Source of the DNA: Cernens ardua
Lineage (GTDB): Bacteria; Pseudomonadota; Gammaproteobacteria; Pseudomonadales; Halomonadaceae
NCBI RefSeq assembly: GCF_051251085.1
Contig: NZ_JBPCZH010000003.1
Span: forward strand, 248,001 to 312,000
Reading direction: 5' to 3'
Length of the DNA: 64,000 nt
Shown: in pieces, positions 47,701 through 56,008 of the stretch
Position numbering within the stretch: position 1 is the stretch's first letter
How the letters are laid out: the number at the start of each line of letters is the position of its first letter
Notes under the pieces: model-generated
What the model saw: the letters and a program-made list of their open reading frames with translations, nothing else
Databases searched by the model: none
Told to the model about the DNA's origin: nothing
Made by a program: the position numbers and the translations under genes

Positions 47701-50700
47701 TTCTGGCTGATGCACCCAGCAAACTCGTACGCACTGTGATTAATGAGCACGATGGTAGCCTAAGCATCTCAGCCAAGGAGACCGCCAGCACTGACCCTTG
47801 GCATCTGCATTCACGCGCTCGTATCGTACCGCAATCCCTGGGGCTTTCATTAAAAGCCAGGGCCCCCGCATTGCCTACTCGAAAACCCGATTTTGATCGA
47901 GCGCAACATATTGTCGCGGCGCATTCGCTTGGGCTGAAGTATGGCAAAGCTTTTCAGGGAATAAAGGAAGGCTGGATCGAAAAGGATCGCGTTATCGGTG
48001 TACTACAGGAAACACCGGCGATTTCCGAGAGCCAGTCCGATACATTACTGCCCCCTGGCATGCTGGATAGCGCATTCCAGTTATTCATTCCACTACTGAC
48101 AAGCCAATTTACGTCTGCTCAGGGCATGGCATTTGTCCCTGTGCGTTTGGAGCGCGTGCAATTCAATATAGGTAATCAGCCCGTTCACCTGGCCCAACTG
48201 ACACTGACACAACGCTCTCCCAACTCACTATGCGCAGATATCGCACTGTTCGATCAGGCAGGGAACGCTATTGCCACCCTTCAGGGAGCACGATTCAAGT
48301 CGGTCAGACTGCATGCCCAGGCGCATGACGAAATTCGCCATTTGTCACAGATTCTGGTCCCCGGCCCACTCTCGCCACAAGCTCAGTCTCTGACACATGT
48401 TTCACGTGAAACATCTCTACCGCCAGTGGATTTGGTAACGCTGAGATCGAAAATAGAGGATGCCAGTCAGCGTCTGCAATATGAGCTGTCACCCCTGCTT
48501 GAGGCATTGGTTCAGGCTGCCTTGCATGAGGCCATTTCATCCATAAAAGCCCCTTCCCTGTTGAATCGGCTTACCCAGCTGGCAGAACACCTTGGTATGC
48601 TGGATGAAAATGGTCAAATGGAAGAAGTACCAGCGAAGGCCAGGGACATCTGGAAAATTGCCCTACAGGACTACCCCGACTTTGCTCATTTAATACTTCC
48701 ACTAGGCCGAGTGGCCCAGCACCTGCGTGATGAACATCAGCCGCCTGTTGATCTTCCGGTACTTTGGCAGGCAGCCTTGGGCAATCCAACACTAAATACA
48801 GTGGGCAAACTCGTTGAAGAGCATGTCGCAAAGATGCTTCAGACCCCGCAGGTTGAAGCGTTCAATCTGATTGAAGTTGCCGTCGGCAAGCTGGAATACT
48901 TGCCTGGAATTACACCCAAGCAGCCCGCCTCTGGTTATAAAGAGTACGTATTCACTCTGGATGAGCGTGCTCATACTGATGCTCAACTATTGCAGGAACA
49001 ACGCCCAGACTTGCAGGTAGAGATGCTGGAAAACCTGACCTCTGGAAGGCCATCAGATATTGATCACGCTGGCTCGGTACCTTTCGAAACATTGACCCCT
49101 TCGCTGGTTATTATCGATGCAGGAATAAGCCGACAACAGTTCAAACACGTACTGGAGTGCCTTTCCCAGAGTCTGTTGGGCCCAGTACAACTGTTAATGG
49201 TGGTACCGTCCTATTCCAGTTGGCAGGGACTGGTTGCCTCCATCAGTACGCTCCCTGCTGAACAACAACCAGCGTCTGTTCAGGATTTGACTCACACAGC
49301 CTCTCTTTTCGATTTTGATATTTCAGGGCCTGAAGTCAATGAATCGGATAATACAGGGGGGCTGACAGCTATCTGGGCAACACGTGGCGCAATAACACGT
49401 GAATATCCCGATCCTGAGAGAGAATCATGGTTATTGGTGAGTGACGAATCCCGCCGCTCCCTCGCTGAAGTGATAGGTGCTCAGCTAAAAGCACACCAGC
49501 AGGTGGTTGAAATAATTGTGGAAGAAGAATCACTTGTGGAATGGCTTCCACACAGGGATTCCAATGCCCAGCACATCATCGACCTGCGATACCTAGGAGA
49601 AAGCCCGGAAGCGCGCTGTGCCATTATCGCCGATTGGTGGCAATGGATCGATCAGCAGTCTGAAACGACTACATTATGGATCATCGCGTGCGGAGCAACG
49701 ACCAAATGGTGCTCCTCTACCACCGTAGAGATGGGCCAGAAAATCGCTGAAGATGCAGCGGTATGGGGCTTCGGGCGCACCTTGCAAAATGAGTCCGGGC
49801 AACGTCCGATACGCATGGTGGACCTGCCTTATGATGTGCAAGCAGAATCATTTGCTTCCACCTTCACTTCAACCGACGAAGTAAATAATGGTCAGCCTCT
49901 CATAGCGGCTATGGCAGCACATCTTCTTGCACCAGACGAAGAACTTGAAGTGGCCTTTACCTCTTCTGGGCAACGTCTGACCCCCCGCATTATCGAAAAT
50001 CTGCCCCATCAGGATACCGGAGAGCACACAGCACTCACCCTCGGTTTCGATATCCCAGGCCAACTTCGACAACTACGATGGAAGCCCAGAACCCTTCCTG
50101 ATTTGGCCGAAGATGAAGTAGAAATCGAGGTCAAGGCCACCGGCCTGAATTTCCGGGATGTCATGTATGCACTGGGACTACTATCGGACGAGGCCGTCGA
50201 AGAAGGATTTGCAGGAGCAAGTCTCGGGCTCGAGTTTTCAGGACGAATTATCCGTGTGGGTAGCGCGGTCGAACGTTTTGCAGTGGGTGATCCCATTGTA
50301 GGTTTTGGTCCTTACAGTTTTTCCACCCGTCTCACTGCCAAACAGCAAAGCATTGCCAAAATTCCGGCCAGCATGGATTTTGCGGCGGCTGCCACCCTAC
50401 CGACAACGTTCTTCACCGTCTATTATTCCTTGAAGCATCAGGCCCGATTGGAAAAGGGTGAACGATTACTTGTGCATGGCGCTGCAGGCGGAGTTGGGTT
50501 GGCTGCCATACAGATTGGTCAATGGCTGGGTGCCGAGATATATGCTACCGCGGGGAGCGAAGAGAAACGTGATACCTTACGTTGGCTGGGCGTTGAGCAT
50601 ATTTACGATTCTCGTTCCACCACCTTCGCTGAAGCCATTTTAGCGGATACCAAAGATGGCAAGGGCATGGATGTAGTACTTAACTCCCTAGCCGGAGAAG

Positions 50701-52259
50701 CCATCAATCAAAATCTAAGGGTGTTGAATCCCTTCGGTCGTTTTATCGAGCTGGGTAAACGTGATTTCTACGAAAACACCAAGGTAGGTTTACGTCCCTT
50801 CAGGAATAATCTCAGCTATTTCGGTGTTGATTCCGACCAGCTCATGAACCTGCGTCCGGCGTTAACCGAACGGCTGTTTACAGAAATGATGGGGCTATTT
50901 GAAGAAGGGGTATTATCACCGCTGCCCTATACGGATTTCACCGCCAGCCGAGTAATTGATGCCTTCCGCTATATGCAGCAGGCCAAGCAGATCGGCAAGG
51001 TTGTCATTACCTATGACACACCTCCTATCGCTGAAATGCCTGCTAAAAAGGCTACTCCCATAAAGCTCGACGTAGATGGCCACTATTTGGTCACCGGAGG
51101 ACTGAGTGGCTTCGGGTTAGCGACAGCAGCATGGCTGGTTGAGTGTGGTGCGCAGCATCTCACCCTGATTAGCCGCCGAGGAGACACTACCGAAGAAGCG
51201 CAAAGCGGTATTGCATTATTACGTGAAAGAGGCGTAATTGTTCACGCTGAAGCTTGCGACATAACAGACAAACATGCACTTGATAAGGTTCTGCAAAGAG
51301 CTAGAGCACACGCACCCCTAAAAGGTGTTATCCATGCAGCCACTATCATCGACGATGCGCTGGTACGCGATCTAACACCTGAACGCATACAGCATTCAAT
51401 GAATGCTAAAGTGAATGGGGCACGCTGGCTAGATGAACTAACACGTGAAGATTCACTGGAATTCTTTATCCTTTACTCATCGGCTACCACCCTGTTTGGT
51501 AACCCGGGACAATCCAGCTATATTGCGGCCAATTCCTGGCTTGAAAGCCTGGCTTTTCAACGTAGGGCTGCTGGGTTACCTGCTCTCTGCATCGAATGGG
51601 GCGCCATTGAGGATGTAGGCTTCCTTGCCCGCAATACACAAACAAGAGATGCCTTGACTCAACGTTTGGGTGGCAGCTCGCTAAAAGCCACGGATGCTCT
51701 GAATCAATTGGCTCAGCTCATTGACCATAAAGCAACCAATGAAGCTGTCATGCCATTGGATTGGACTGCCATGGCACGCTTTCTTCCTACCTCAACATCA
51801 CCACGTTACTCATTATTGGAGCATGGTAATGATCAGGAGCATGGTGAGGAAGAAGATAGCTTCCTGAAGGATCATCTGGCTCAGATGTCGTCAAAACAGC
51901 TCAAGGAAGCACTGGTTGTTCTGCTGAAGAGAGAACTGGCCACCATTCTACTCAGTGACGAAGCCAATATGGATGTAGAACGTCCTGTCAATGACATGGG
52001 CTTTGACTCTTTGATGGCTGTCGAATTGGTCACCGCGCTGGAAGCGCGTATCGGCATACAGGTCCCCGTCATGATTCTGAATGACAGCGTCACCATCAAT
52101 AAGTTATCTGACTATTTGATTGAACGCATCAGAGAAGCAGATCATGACAATGGCGATTCAAAGGCACCACTGGATGACACTTCATCGGAAAAGCAAGCCG
52201 AACAGCAATCTGCCGCACAGGCAGAACTTGAAGCACGTCATGGCATCAGTCTGACATAA
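44745..52259 (+). CDS. Type I polyketide/fatty acid synthase, single fully reducing module (RkpA-like)
   Basis: 2,504 residues. Domain order: KS 3-425 (DTACSS C173, EAHGTG H308, SNLGH H346); AT about 548-860 (GHSVGE S638, YAFH H742); DH about 910-1190 (GHDVGDSVVFP H944; D1108 in PGMLDSA); a linker 1200-1750 holding a degenerate C-methyltransferase-like core (IEVAVGKLEYL, no glycine-rich SAM loop); ER 1798-2090 (NFRDVMYALG, VHGAAGGVGLA); KR 2110-2300 (LVTGGLSGFGLA, S2245/Y2259); ACP about 2390-2460 (DMGFDSLM, phosphopantetheine S2422). There is no loading module and no thioesterase. It is probably iterative, giving a saturated acyl-ACP released by the nearby alpha-oxoamine synthase. Carries a parS site in its coding sequence. 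Confidence 0.95.
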   Translation: MTKRVAIIGAAYRFPGAATAEEFDAALRSQKDLVTQVASDRWDADVFQHPDRNHPGTTVSMAAGSLGDVSGFDADFFGISPREAAQLDPQQRLMLELTWETLENAGLPASEIRGSDCGVYLGVAGLDYSWRMVEDLSVISTTTATSNASSIVANRLSYFFDLHGPSLSIDTACSSAMVAFHQACQAIRSGETNMALTGGVSLHLHPYGFIIFSKASMLSANGRCRSFDADGDGYVRSEGAGMFLLKDHDQAIADGDRILAIVDGSGMNTDGSKQGLTVPNHAAQSRLMAHTLESAGLVPDDITYLEAHGTGTSVGDPIEARAIGEALGQHRQSPLPIGSVKSNLGHMETASGVAGLAKALHVITEREIPATIGIRTLNPRLESEERNIEVITEARTLAPTGRIVVAVNSFGFGGSNAHVILESPEVTVETDAPNEARTAERHSLEKPTAGVPLRVTARTPDALQDQVRQLRDFMLHSLNQDEKTVSDNLPKIAAELWFRRDPLKHGLLLWPQSMDEAIDGLTHFLDEKTSRTAPTGERLTTSTPNGPVFAYSGNGCQWFTMGKVLLESSAEFRSTIDHLDTLFKPIGGFSLREELEGLNGDRLELTEVAQPTLFALQVGLTHLLNSHGIRPSAVIGHSVGEVAAAWASGALTLEQAVNVIYLRSYHQGMTRGLGAMMAASLTLSELKQWLQDERFDRVELAGRNSETGVTLAGPNDQIQALQHALSEHKHFARVLPLDYAFHSAAMDSIEEGLLNDLRELSPQDTRIPMYSSVTGDEIAGTELTAEYWWDNIRQPVNFHPAISELIQQGANVFTEVGAHPVLHRYLTDTLKELDHQGLVIDTLVRPKTGQIARDSQHINKAIAQLWLSGLPVPAETWLSRAAPRVDLPHYVWQRTKHWYQSTGDTTGVVLRHYEHPLLGYRLAGHSLTWQSDLDTQRLPWLGGHDVGDSVVFPAAGFTEIALAAAAAWHEQSLIELEAVEIVSPLLLADAPSKLVRTVINEHDGSLSISAKETASTDPWHLHSRARIVPQSLGLSLKARAPALPTRKPDFDRAQHIVAAHSLGLKYGKAFQGIKEGWIEKDRVIGVLQETPAISESQSDTLLPPGMLDSAFQLFIPLLTSQFTSAQGMAFVPVRLERVQFNIGNQPVHLAQLTLTQRSPNSLCADIALFDQAGNAIATLQGARFKSVRLHAQAHDEIRHLSQILVPGPLSPQAQSLTHVSRETSLPPVDLVTLRSKIEDASQRLQYELSPLLEALVQAALHEAISSIKAPSLLNRLTQLAEHLGMLDENGQMEEVPAKARDIWKIALQDYPDFAHLILPLGRVAQHLRDEHQPPVDLPVLWQAALGNPTLNTVGKLVEEHVAKMLQTPQVEAFNLIEVAVGKLEYLPGITPKQPASGYKEYVFTLDERAHTDAQLLQEQRPDLQVEMLENLTSGRPSDIDHAGSVPFETLTPSLVIIDAGISRQQFKHVLECLSQSLLGPVQLLMVVPSYSSWQGLVASISTLPAEQQPASVQDLTHTASLFDFDISGPEVNESDNTGGLTAIWATRGAITREYPDPERESWLLVSDESRRSLAEVIGAQLKAHQQVVEIIVEEESLVEWLPHRDSNAQHIIDLRYLGESPEARCAIIADWWQWIDQQSETTTLWIIACGATTKWCSSTTVEMGQKIAEDAAVWGFGRTLQNESGQRPIRMVDLPYDVQAESFASTFTSTDEVNNGQPLIAAMAAHLLAPDEELEVAFTSSGQRLTPRIIENLPHQDTGEHTALTLGFDIPGQLRQLRWKPRTLPDLAEDEVEIEVKATGLNFRDVMYALGLLSDEAVEEGFAGASLGLEFSGRIIRVGSAVERFAVGDPIVGFGPYSFSTRLTAKQQSIAKIPASMDFAAAATLPTTFFTVYYSLKHQARLEKGERLLVHGAAGGVGLAAIQIGQWLGAEIYATAGSEEKRDTLRWLGVEHIYDSRSTTFAEAILADTKDGKGMDVVLNSLAGEAINQNLRVLNPFGRFIELGKRDFYENTKVGLRPFRNNLSYFGVDSDQLMNLRPALTERLFTEMMGLFEEGVLSPLPYTDFTASRVIDAFRYMQQAKQIGKVVITYDTPPIAEMPAKKATPIKLDVDGHYLVTGGLSGFGLATAAWLVECGAQHLTLISRRGDTTEEAQSGIALLRERGVIVHAEACDITDKHALDKVLQRARAHAPLKGVIHAATIIDDALVRDLTPERIQHSMNAKVNGARWLDELTREDSLEFFILYSSATTLFGNPGQSSYIAANSWLESLAFQRRAAGLPALCIEWGAIEDVGFLARNTQTRDALTQRLGGSSLKATDALNQLAQLIDHKATNEAVMPLDWTAMARFLPTSTSPRYSLLEHGNDQEHGEEEDSFLKDHLAQMSSKQLKEALVVLLKRELATILLSDEANMDVERPVNDMGFDSLMAVELVTALEARIGIQVPVMILNDSVTINKLSDYLIERIREADHDNGDSKAPLDDTSSEKQAEQQSAAQAELEARHGISLT
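48398..48413. promoter_or_regulatory. parS: parS centromere site 5, inside the PKS coding sequence
   Basis: Perfect TGTTTCACGTGAAACA encoded as His-Val-Ser-Arg-Glu-Thr (residues 1218-1223), in the linker between the DH and methyltransferase-like regions where sequence constraint is low. Confidence 0.92.
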
Positions 52260-52281
52260 CAGTGCAGATAGCCTGCTTCAG

Positions 52282-52315
52282 GAAAGAGCCGGTAACAGTG
52301 GTTATCGGCTCTTTC
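52282..52315 (+). terminator. Terminator-like hairpin after the PKS gene
   Basis: Perfect 10-base stem GAAAGAGCCG/CGGCTCTTTC, 23 bases after the PKS stop. The T tract is short, so termination may be partial; it suggests that the TauA-like and alpha-oxoamine synthase genes have their own promoters. Confidence 0.6.
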
Positions 52316-52417
52316 TCGTCGGGTATTGCATGACATCCCATTTTTCCCTGAACCAGCCCCCGATATCCCTTTCCCCACACCCAAGGCCCACAATAATGCT
52401 GAAGTAGTCACTCGGTA

Positions 52418-52433
52418 TGTTTCACGTGAAACC
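52418..52433. promoter_or_regulatory. parS: parS site 6, one-base variant
   Basis: TGTTTCACGTGAAACC, 15 of 16 matches to parS, 4 kb from the site in the PKS gene. It lies in the 410-base region 52260-52669 after the PKS terminator, where I see no gene. Confidence 0.75.
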
Positions 52434-52669
52434 TTCGGTTTCAAAACACGCAATGTCCCTACATGCAATTTCAAATCCAGACCTGACGATAAGCCATACA
52501 ACCAAATATTCGGCACAGCACCCTTCAGGCCCAGAGGATTGATTCATATCCCTTTTTCACCTCTTGATATTCCTTTTCAATATTGGTGTAAATGATTACC
52601 TGCCATGTAGTCTCCTTTCATTACAAAGTCATTACACATTGCTGTTTTTTATCCGCGGGAATTATAATC

Positions 52670-53689
52670 ATGGCAAAAAAAGCACTACTTGTAGCTGGTA
52701 CAACAGGTCTACTACTCACACTTACACTAACAATGCAAAGCGCAAATGCCGATGTTGTTGTGGGCTATCAAACAGGGGCCGATCCAACCAAGGTCGCGAT
52801 CGCCAATGGGGATTACGAAAAAGCGATAGGTGAAAAAGTGGTCTGGAAACGATTCAATTCCGGGCCGGCGATTCTCGCAGCACTGGCATCCAAATCCATT
52901 GATATTGCCTACGTCGGGTCTACACCGGTAGCCTCGGCCATTTCTCAGGGATTGCCTCTTTCTGTTTTTCTGGTTAATACGCTTAACAACACCAACGAAG
53001 AACTGGTGGCACGCAACAGCAGTGGCATTACATCGCCCCAGTCACTGGTAGGGAAAACGATTGCAACGACCTTCGTATCAACCAGCCATTACAGCTTATT
53101 GAATGCACTTCATCACTGGGGAATTGCAAACTCGAAGGTTAAATTGGTCAATCTTGATCCTGCCAATATTGCCGCCGTATGGAAGCGCGGAGATATTGAC
53201 GCCGCTTTCACCTGGGACCCGGCATTGAGCGAAATCAAACAATCGGGGCATGTTATTACCTCGGCCGGACAAGTGGGTAAATGGGGCGCGCCAACACTTG
53301 ACGTATGGACAACTCTTCAGAGCTATGCAAACGCGCATCCTAAAGTGCTCAAAGCATTTACAGCCGCCACATTGCAGTCCTTCTCGAACTACTACCAACA
53401 CCAAAATGAATGGACCCCGCAATCACCCCAAATTACCGATATTGCGAAGTTAACCGGTGCCTCGCCCAATGATATTCCACAACAGCTAAAAGCCGGTCAT
53501 TATCCCGACCTGGCCGAACAGGCTTCCCCATCGTTGCTGGGAGGGGGCGTTGCCCATGCTCTAAAATCTACAGCGGAATTTCTTTATCAGCAGAAAAGTA
53601 TTCCACAGGTTAAAAACGACTACTCTGCCTATGTGACCGCACGCTATTTACCCACGAAAACAGATTCAACTATCCAGCCTGAACAATGA
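52670..53689 (+). CDS. TauA-like periplasmic sulfonate-binding protein (orphan)
   Basis: 339 residues. Signal peptide KKALLVAGTTGLLLTLTLTMQSANA, then VVVGYQTGADPTKVAIANGDYEKAIG...WKRFNSGPAILAALASKSIDIAYVGSTPVASAISQGLPL, the pattern of the taurine-binding protein TauA. ATG 52670 (GGGAATT upstream) is chosen; the longer frame (52592) adds a non-signal leader. No ATPase (TauB) or permease (TauC) is adjacent. It sits alone between the PKS and alpha-oxoamine synthase genes, with 410 and 230 bases of non-coding DNA on its two sides. It may deliver a sulfonate or amino acid for the lipid pathway, or be an unrelated insertion. Confidence 0.9.
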   Translation: MAKKALLVAGTTGLLLTLTLTMQSANADVVVGYQTGADPTKVAIANGDYEKAIGEKVVWKRFNSGPAILAALASKSIDIAYVGSTPVASAISQGLPLSVFLVNTLNNTNEELVARNSSGITSPQSLVGKTIATTFVSTSHYSLLNALHHWGIANSKVKLVNLDPANIAAVWKRGDIDAAFTWDPALSEIKQSGHVITSAGQVGKWGAPTLDVWTTLQSYANAHPKVLKAFTAATLQSFSNYYQHQNEWTPQSPQITDIAKLTGASPNDIPQQLKAGHYPDLAEQASPSLLGGGVAHALKSTAEFLYQQKSIPQVKNDYSAYVTARYLPTKTDSTIQPEQ

Positions 53690-53919
53690 TGCGCTGATAT
53701 TAACTACTCATTTGTAGGTCGGTATGGCACCAACATCGGAAGAGCCACACCGGCCTCTCAACTCAGCCCATCCCATAACCTTCTCATATCACCCTACCTT
53801 CTTTAACGCCTTCCCGCCGACACTGGTATACTTGTTTCATCACTTCACTGCATTTTTGTGCTATGTGAAACAACGAACAGCGCCAAGAAATTCTCGATAC
53901 GATTTCAGAAAGGTAAAGC

Positions 53920-55242
53920 ATGGCCGGGTCTGACTTGAATACAACGAAACAAGGGCTCAAGCAGCGTCTGATTGATCAGGCACTAAAGCGTCGCCAACAG
54001 CCCAAAGGCGCACCACAGGCATCCGAAGACTCCGTTGTGAAAGTGAATGAATACTTCACACGTTTTGACCTGCAACCCGGTTACCAGCAAGTGGAAATGT
54101 TGAAATCGACCGGGGAACGCTTCCATGTACCGGACCCTTTTTTCAAGCTTCATGAGGGAACGGCAGGCGCCACCACAATCATCAACGGCCAAACCTGTAT
54201 CAACTTTGCCAGCTATAACTACCTCAGCCTGGCACATCACCCAGAGGTAATCGAAGCAGCGACTGAAGCCTTGCAACGTTATGGCAGCTCTGTCTCCGCG
54301 AGTCGTGCCGTCTCAGGTGAGCGCCCCATTCATGAAGAATTTGAACGCGCACTTGCAGAGCAATATGACGTGGAAGATGCCCTTGTCTTCGTCAGTGGTC
54401 ATGCCTGTAATGTCTCCACCGTGGGCCATTTAATGGGCCAGAAGGATCTTATCCTTCACGACGAATACAGTCATAACAGCCTATTGGTGGGCGCCCAACT
54501 GTCAGGCGCAAGACGCATGAGCTTTCCTCATAATGACTTCGCAACACTGGAAAAACTGTTGGCGCGTCATCGCGAACAATTCGAAAGGGTATTGATTGTT
54601 ATCGAAGGGCTCTACAGCATGGATGGAGACATCCCTGATCTGGCGCAGTTCGTACGAGTTAAAAAGCGCTATCAAGCCTGGTTAATGGTGGATGAGGCTC
54701 ACTCTTTCGGCGTTCTGGGAGACAAGGGCCTTGGCATTCGTGAGCATGCCAATATCCCCTCGAAGGATGTCGATATATGGATGGGCACGCTGAGTAAAAC
54801 CCTTTCCAGTTGTGGTGGTTATATTGCTGGATGTAAAGCGCTGGTCGAAAACCTGCGTTATCTTGCCCCAGGATTTCTCTACAGTGTCGGTATACCGGCA
54901 CAAAATGCTGCGGCCTCTCTGACCGCTTTGCGCATTCTTCAGAGAGAGCCCGAACGCCTGACAAATCTTCACCATATTTCAAGCTACTTCCGGGATCAGG
55001 CCAGCGCCATGGGCTTCAATACGGGGGAAAGTATCGGAATGGCGGTTGTTCCCATTATTACGGGTAGCTCAGTACAGGCGGTTAAACTCTCGGATGACCT
55101 ACTTAAACAAAATATCAATGTGCAGCCTATTCTCTACCCAGCCGTACCGGAAAAGAGTGCTCGACTGCGATTTTTCCTGAATACGGAGCATACACAAGAA
55201 CAGATAGATAAAACCTTGAAGGTGTTAAAGGAAAAGTGGTAA
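53920..55242 (+). CDS. Alpha-oxoamine synthase, PLP-dependent (RkpG-like)
   Basis: 440 residues of the 8-amino-7-oxononanoate synthase / 2-amino-3-ketobutyrate CoA ligase / serine palmitoyltransferase family. It decarboxylatively condenses an acyl thioester with an amino acid to a 2-amino-3-ketone. NFASYNYLSLAHHPEV, SSVSASRAVSG, DEYSHNSLL, MVDEAHSFGVLGDKG (D258/H261) and PLP lysine K293 in GTLSKTLSSCGGYIAG. About 60 extra N-terminal residues compared with BioF. RkpG-like by sequence type and by the PKS/kps neighbours. Amino-acid partner (Ser, Gly, Ala or a sulfonate) not resolvable. Confidence 0.92.
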   Translation: MAGSDLNTTKQGLKQRLIDQALKRRQQPKGAPQASEDSVVKVNEYFTRFDLQPGYQQVEMLKSTGERFHVPDPFFKLHEGTAGATTIINGQTCINFASYNYLSLAHHPEVIEAATEALQRYGSSVSASRAVSGERPIHEEFERALAEQYDVEDALVFVSGHACNVSTVGHLMGQKDLILHDEYSHNSLLVGAQLSGARRMSFPHNDFATLEKLLARHREQFERVLIVIEGLYSMDGDIPDLAQFVRVKKRYQAWLMVDEAHSFGVLGDKGLGIREHANIPSKDVDIWMGTLSKTLSSCGGYIAGCKALVENLRYLAPGFLYSVGIPAQNAAASLTALRILQREPERLTNLHHISSYFRDQASAMGFNTGESIGMAVVPIITGSSVQAVKLSDDLLKQNINVQPILYPAVPEKSARLRFFLNTEHTQEQIDKTLKVLKEKW

Positions 55243-55325
55243 TGCTAAACAGGGTACACGCTCAAACCTGAGCCTCCCTTAAACACCGCATAACAGATAT
55301 TACGCCCCCTGCAACGGTATTACGC

Positions 55326-55350
55326 CCCTGCAACAACAAGGGTTGCAGGG
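55326..55350. repeat. Hairpin and tandem repeat after the alpha-oxoamine synthase
   Basis: CCCTGCAAC/GTTGCAGGG stem with a 7-base loop, preceded by two near-copies of TATTACGCCCC(C)TGCAAC at 55299-55314 and 55319-55334. Possible weak bidirectional terminator between convergent genes; no T run. Confidence 0.4.
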
Positions 55351-55420
55351 CACGCAAATAACGTGTGTAGCACTCCTTGAATGCCGTCACTTTAGACAGA
55401 GAGCGGCAAACCCAATACCC

Positions 55421-55741
55421 TCATTCCCCCTTCCCTACTTGCCCATATTCGATGGGCACTCGGGTATAGCTCAGGGAGACAGCTTCCTGATCGATCAATT
55501 GCAAAATGCTTTCCGCCGTTGTTTCATCCGCCGATACTGTAATAGCCACCGGTTCATCACTCAGCTCAAAGAAGCCCGCCGAATGGAATACACCCGCCTT
55601 GTCAAAACCCAACGAGCCGGAAATTATTGTTCCCCCCACAGCGCCTTCTTTCCTACAGAGCGCCAATAGCCAGTCACTCACCAATTCGTGATGATAGCGC
55701 GCGTTTTCGTGGGTAAAAAATGTCAGTTGATAACCTTTCAT
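55421..55741 (-). CDS. DUF190 (UPF0166) family protein
   Basis: 106-residue small alpha/beta protein, GlnB-like fold. YQLTFFTHENARYHHELVSDWLLALCRKEGAVGGTIISGSLGFDKAG and the terminal SLSYTRVPIEYG match the family. Often found beside crcB in other genomes; here crcB is 34 kb away. GGGAGAA ribosome site before the ATG. Function unknown. Confidence 0.87.
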   Translation of the reverse strand: MKGYQLTFFTHENARYHHELVSDWLLALCRKEGAVGGTIISGSLGFDKAGVFHSAGFFELSDEPVAITVSADETTAESILQLIDQEAVSLSYTRVPIEYGQVGKGE

Positions 55742-56008
55742 GGTGATTCTCCCGAACTATTTCATCAACTCCCGTTGCCAGACAGCTGCATCTGCCATCA
55801 GGAAGCCGTGACCAATATTACTCTGAGAAGAGAAGAACAGTAGAATCGAAAAGCAGCAATTCACAGCCACTATAAAGATGCGCCTACACCTGCCCCTGCA
55901 TCAGAGCATATGTAGGCGTTATTAGCGAATATTCGCGGTTTGAAGATAGAGCTCACTGACAACTCTACCTTGAGGAGAACACCATCTCCCAAAGACAGAA
56001 ACGCGGAC

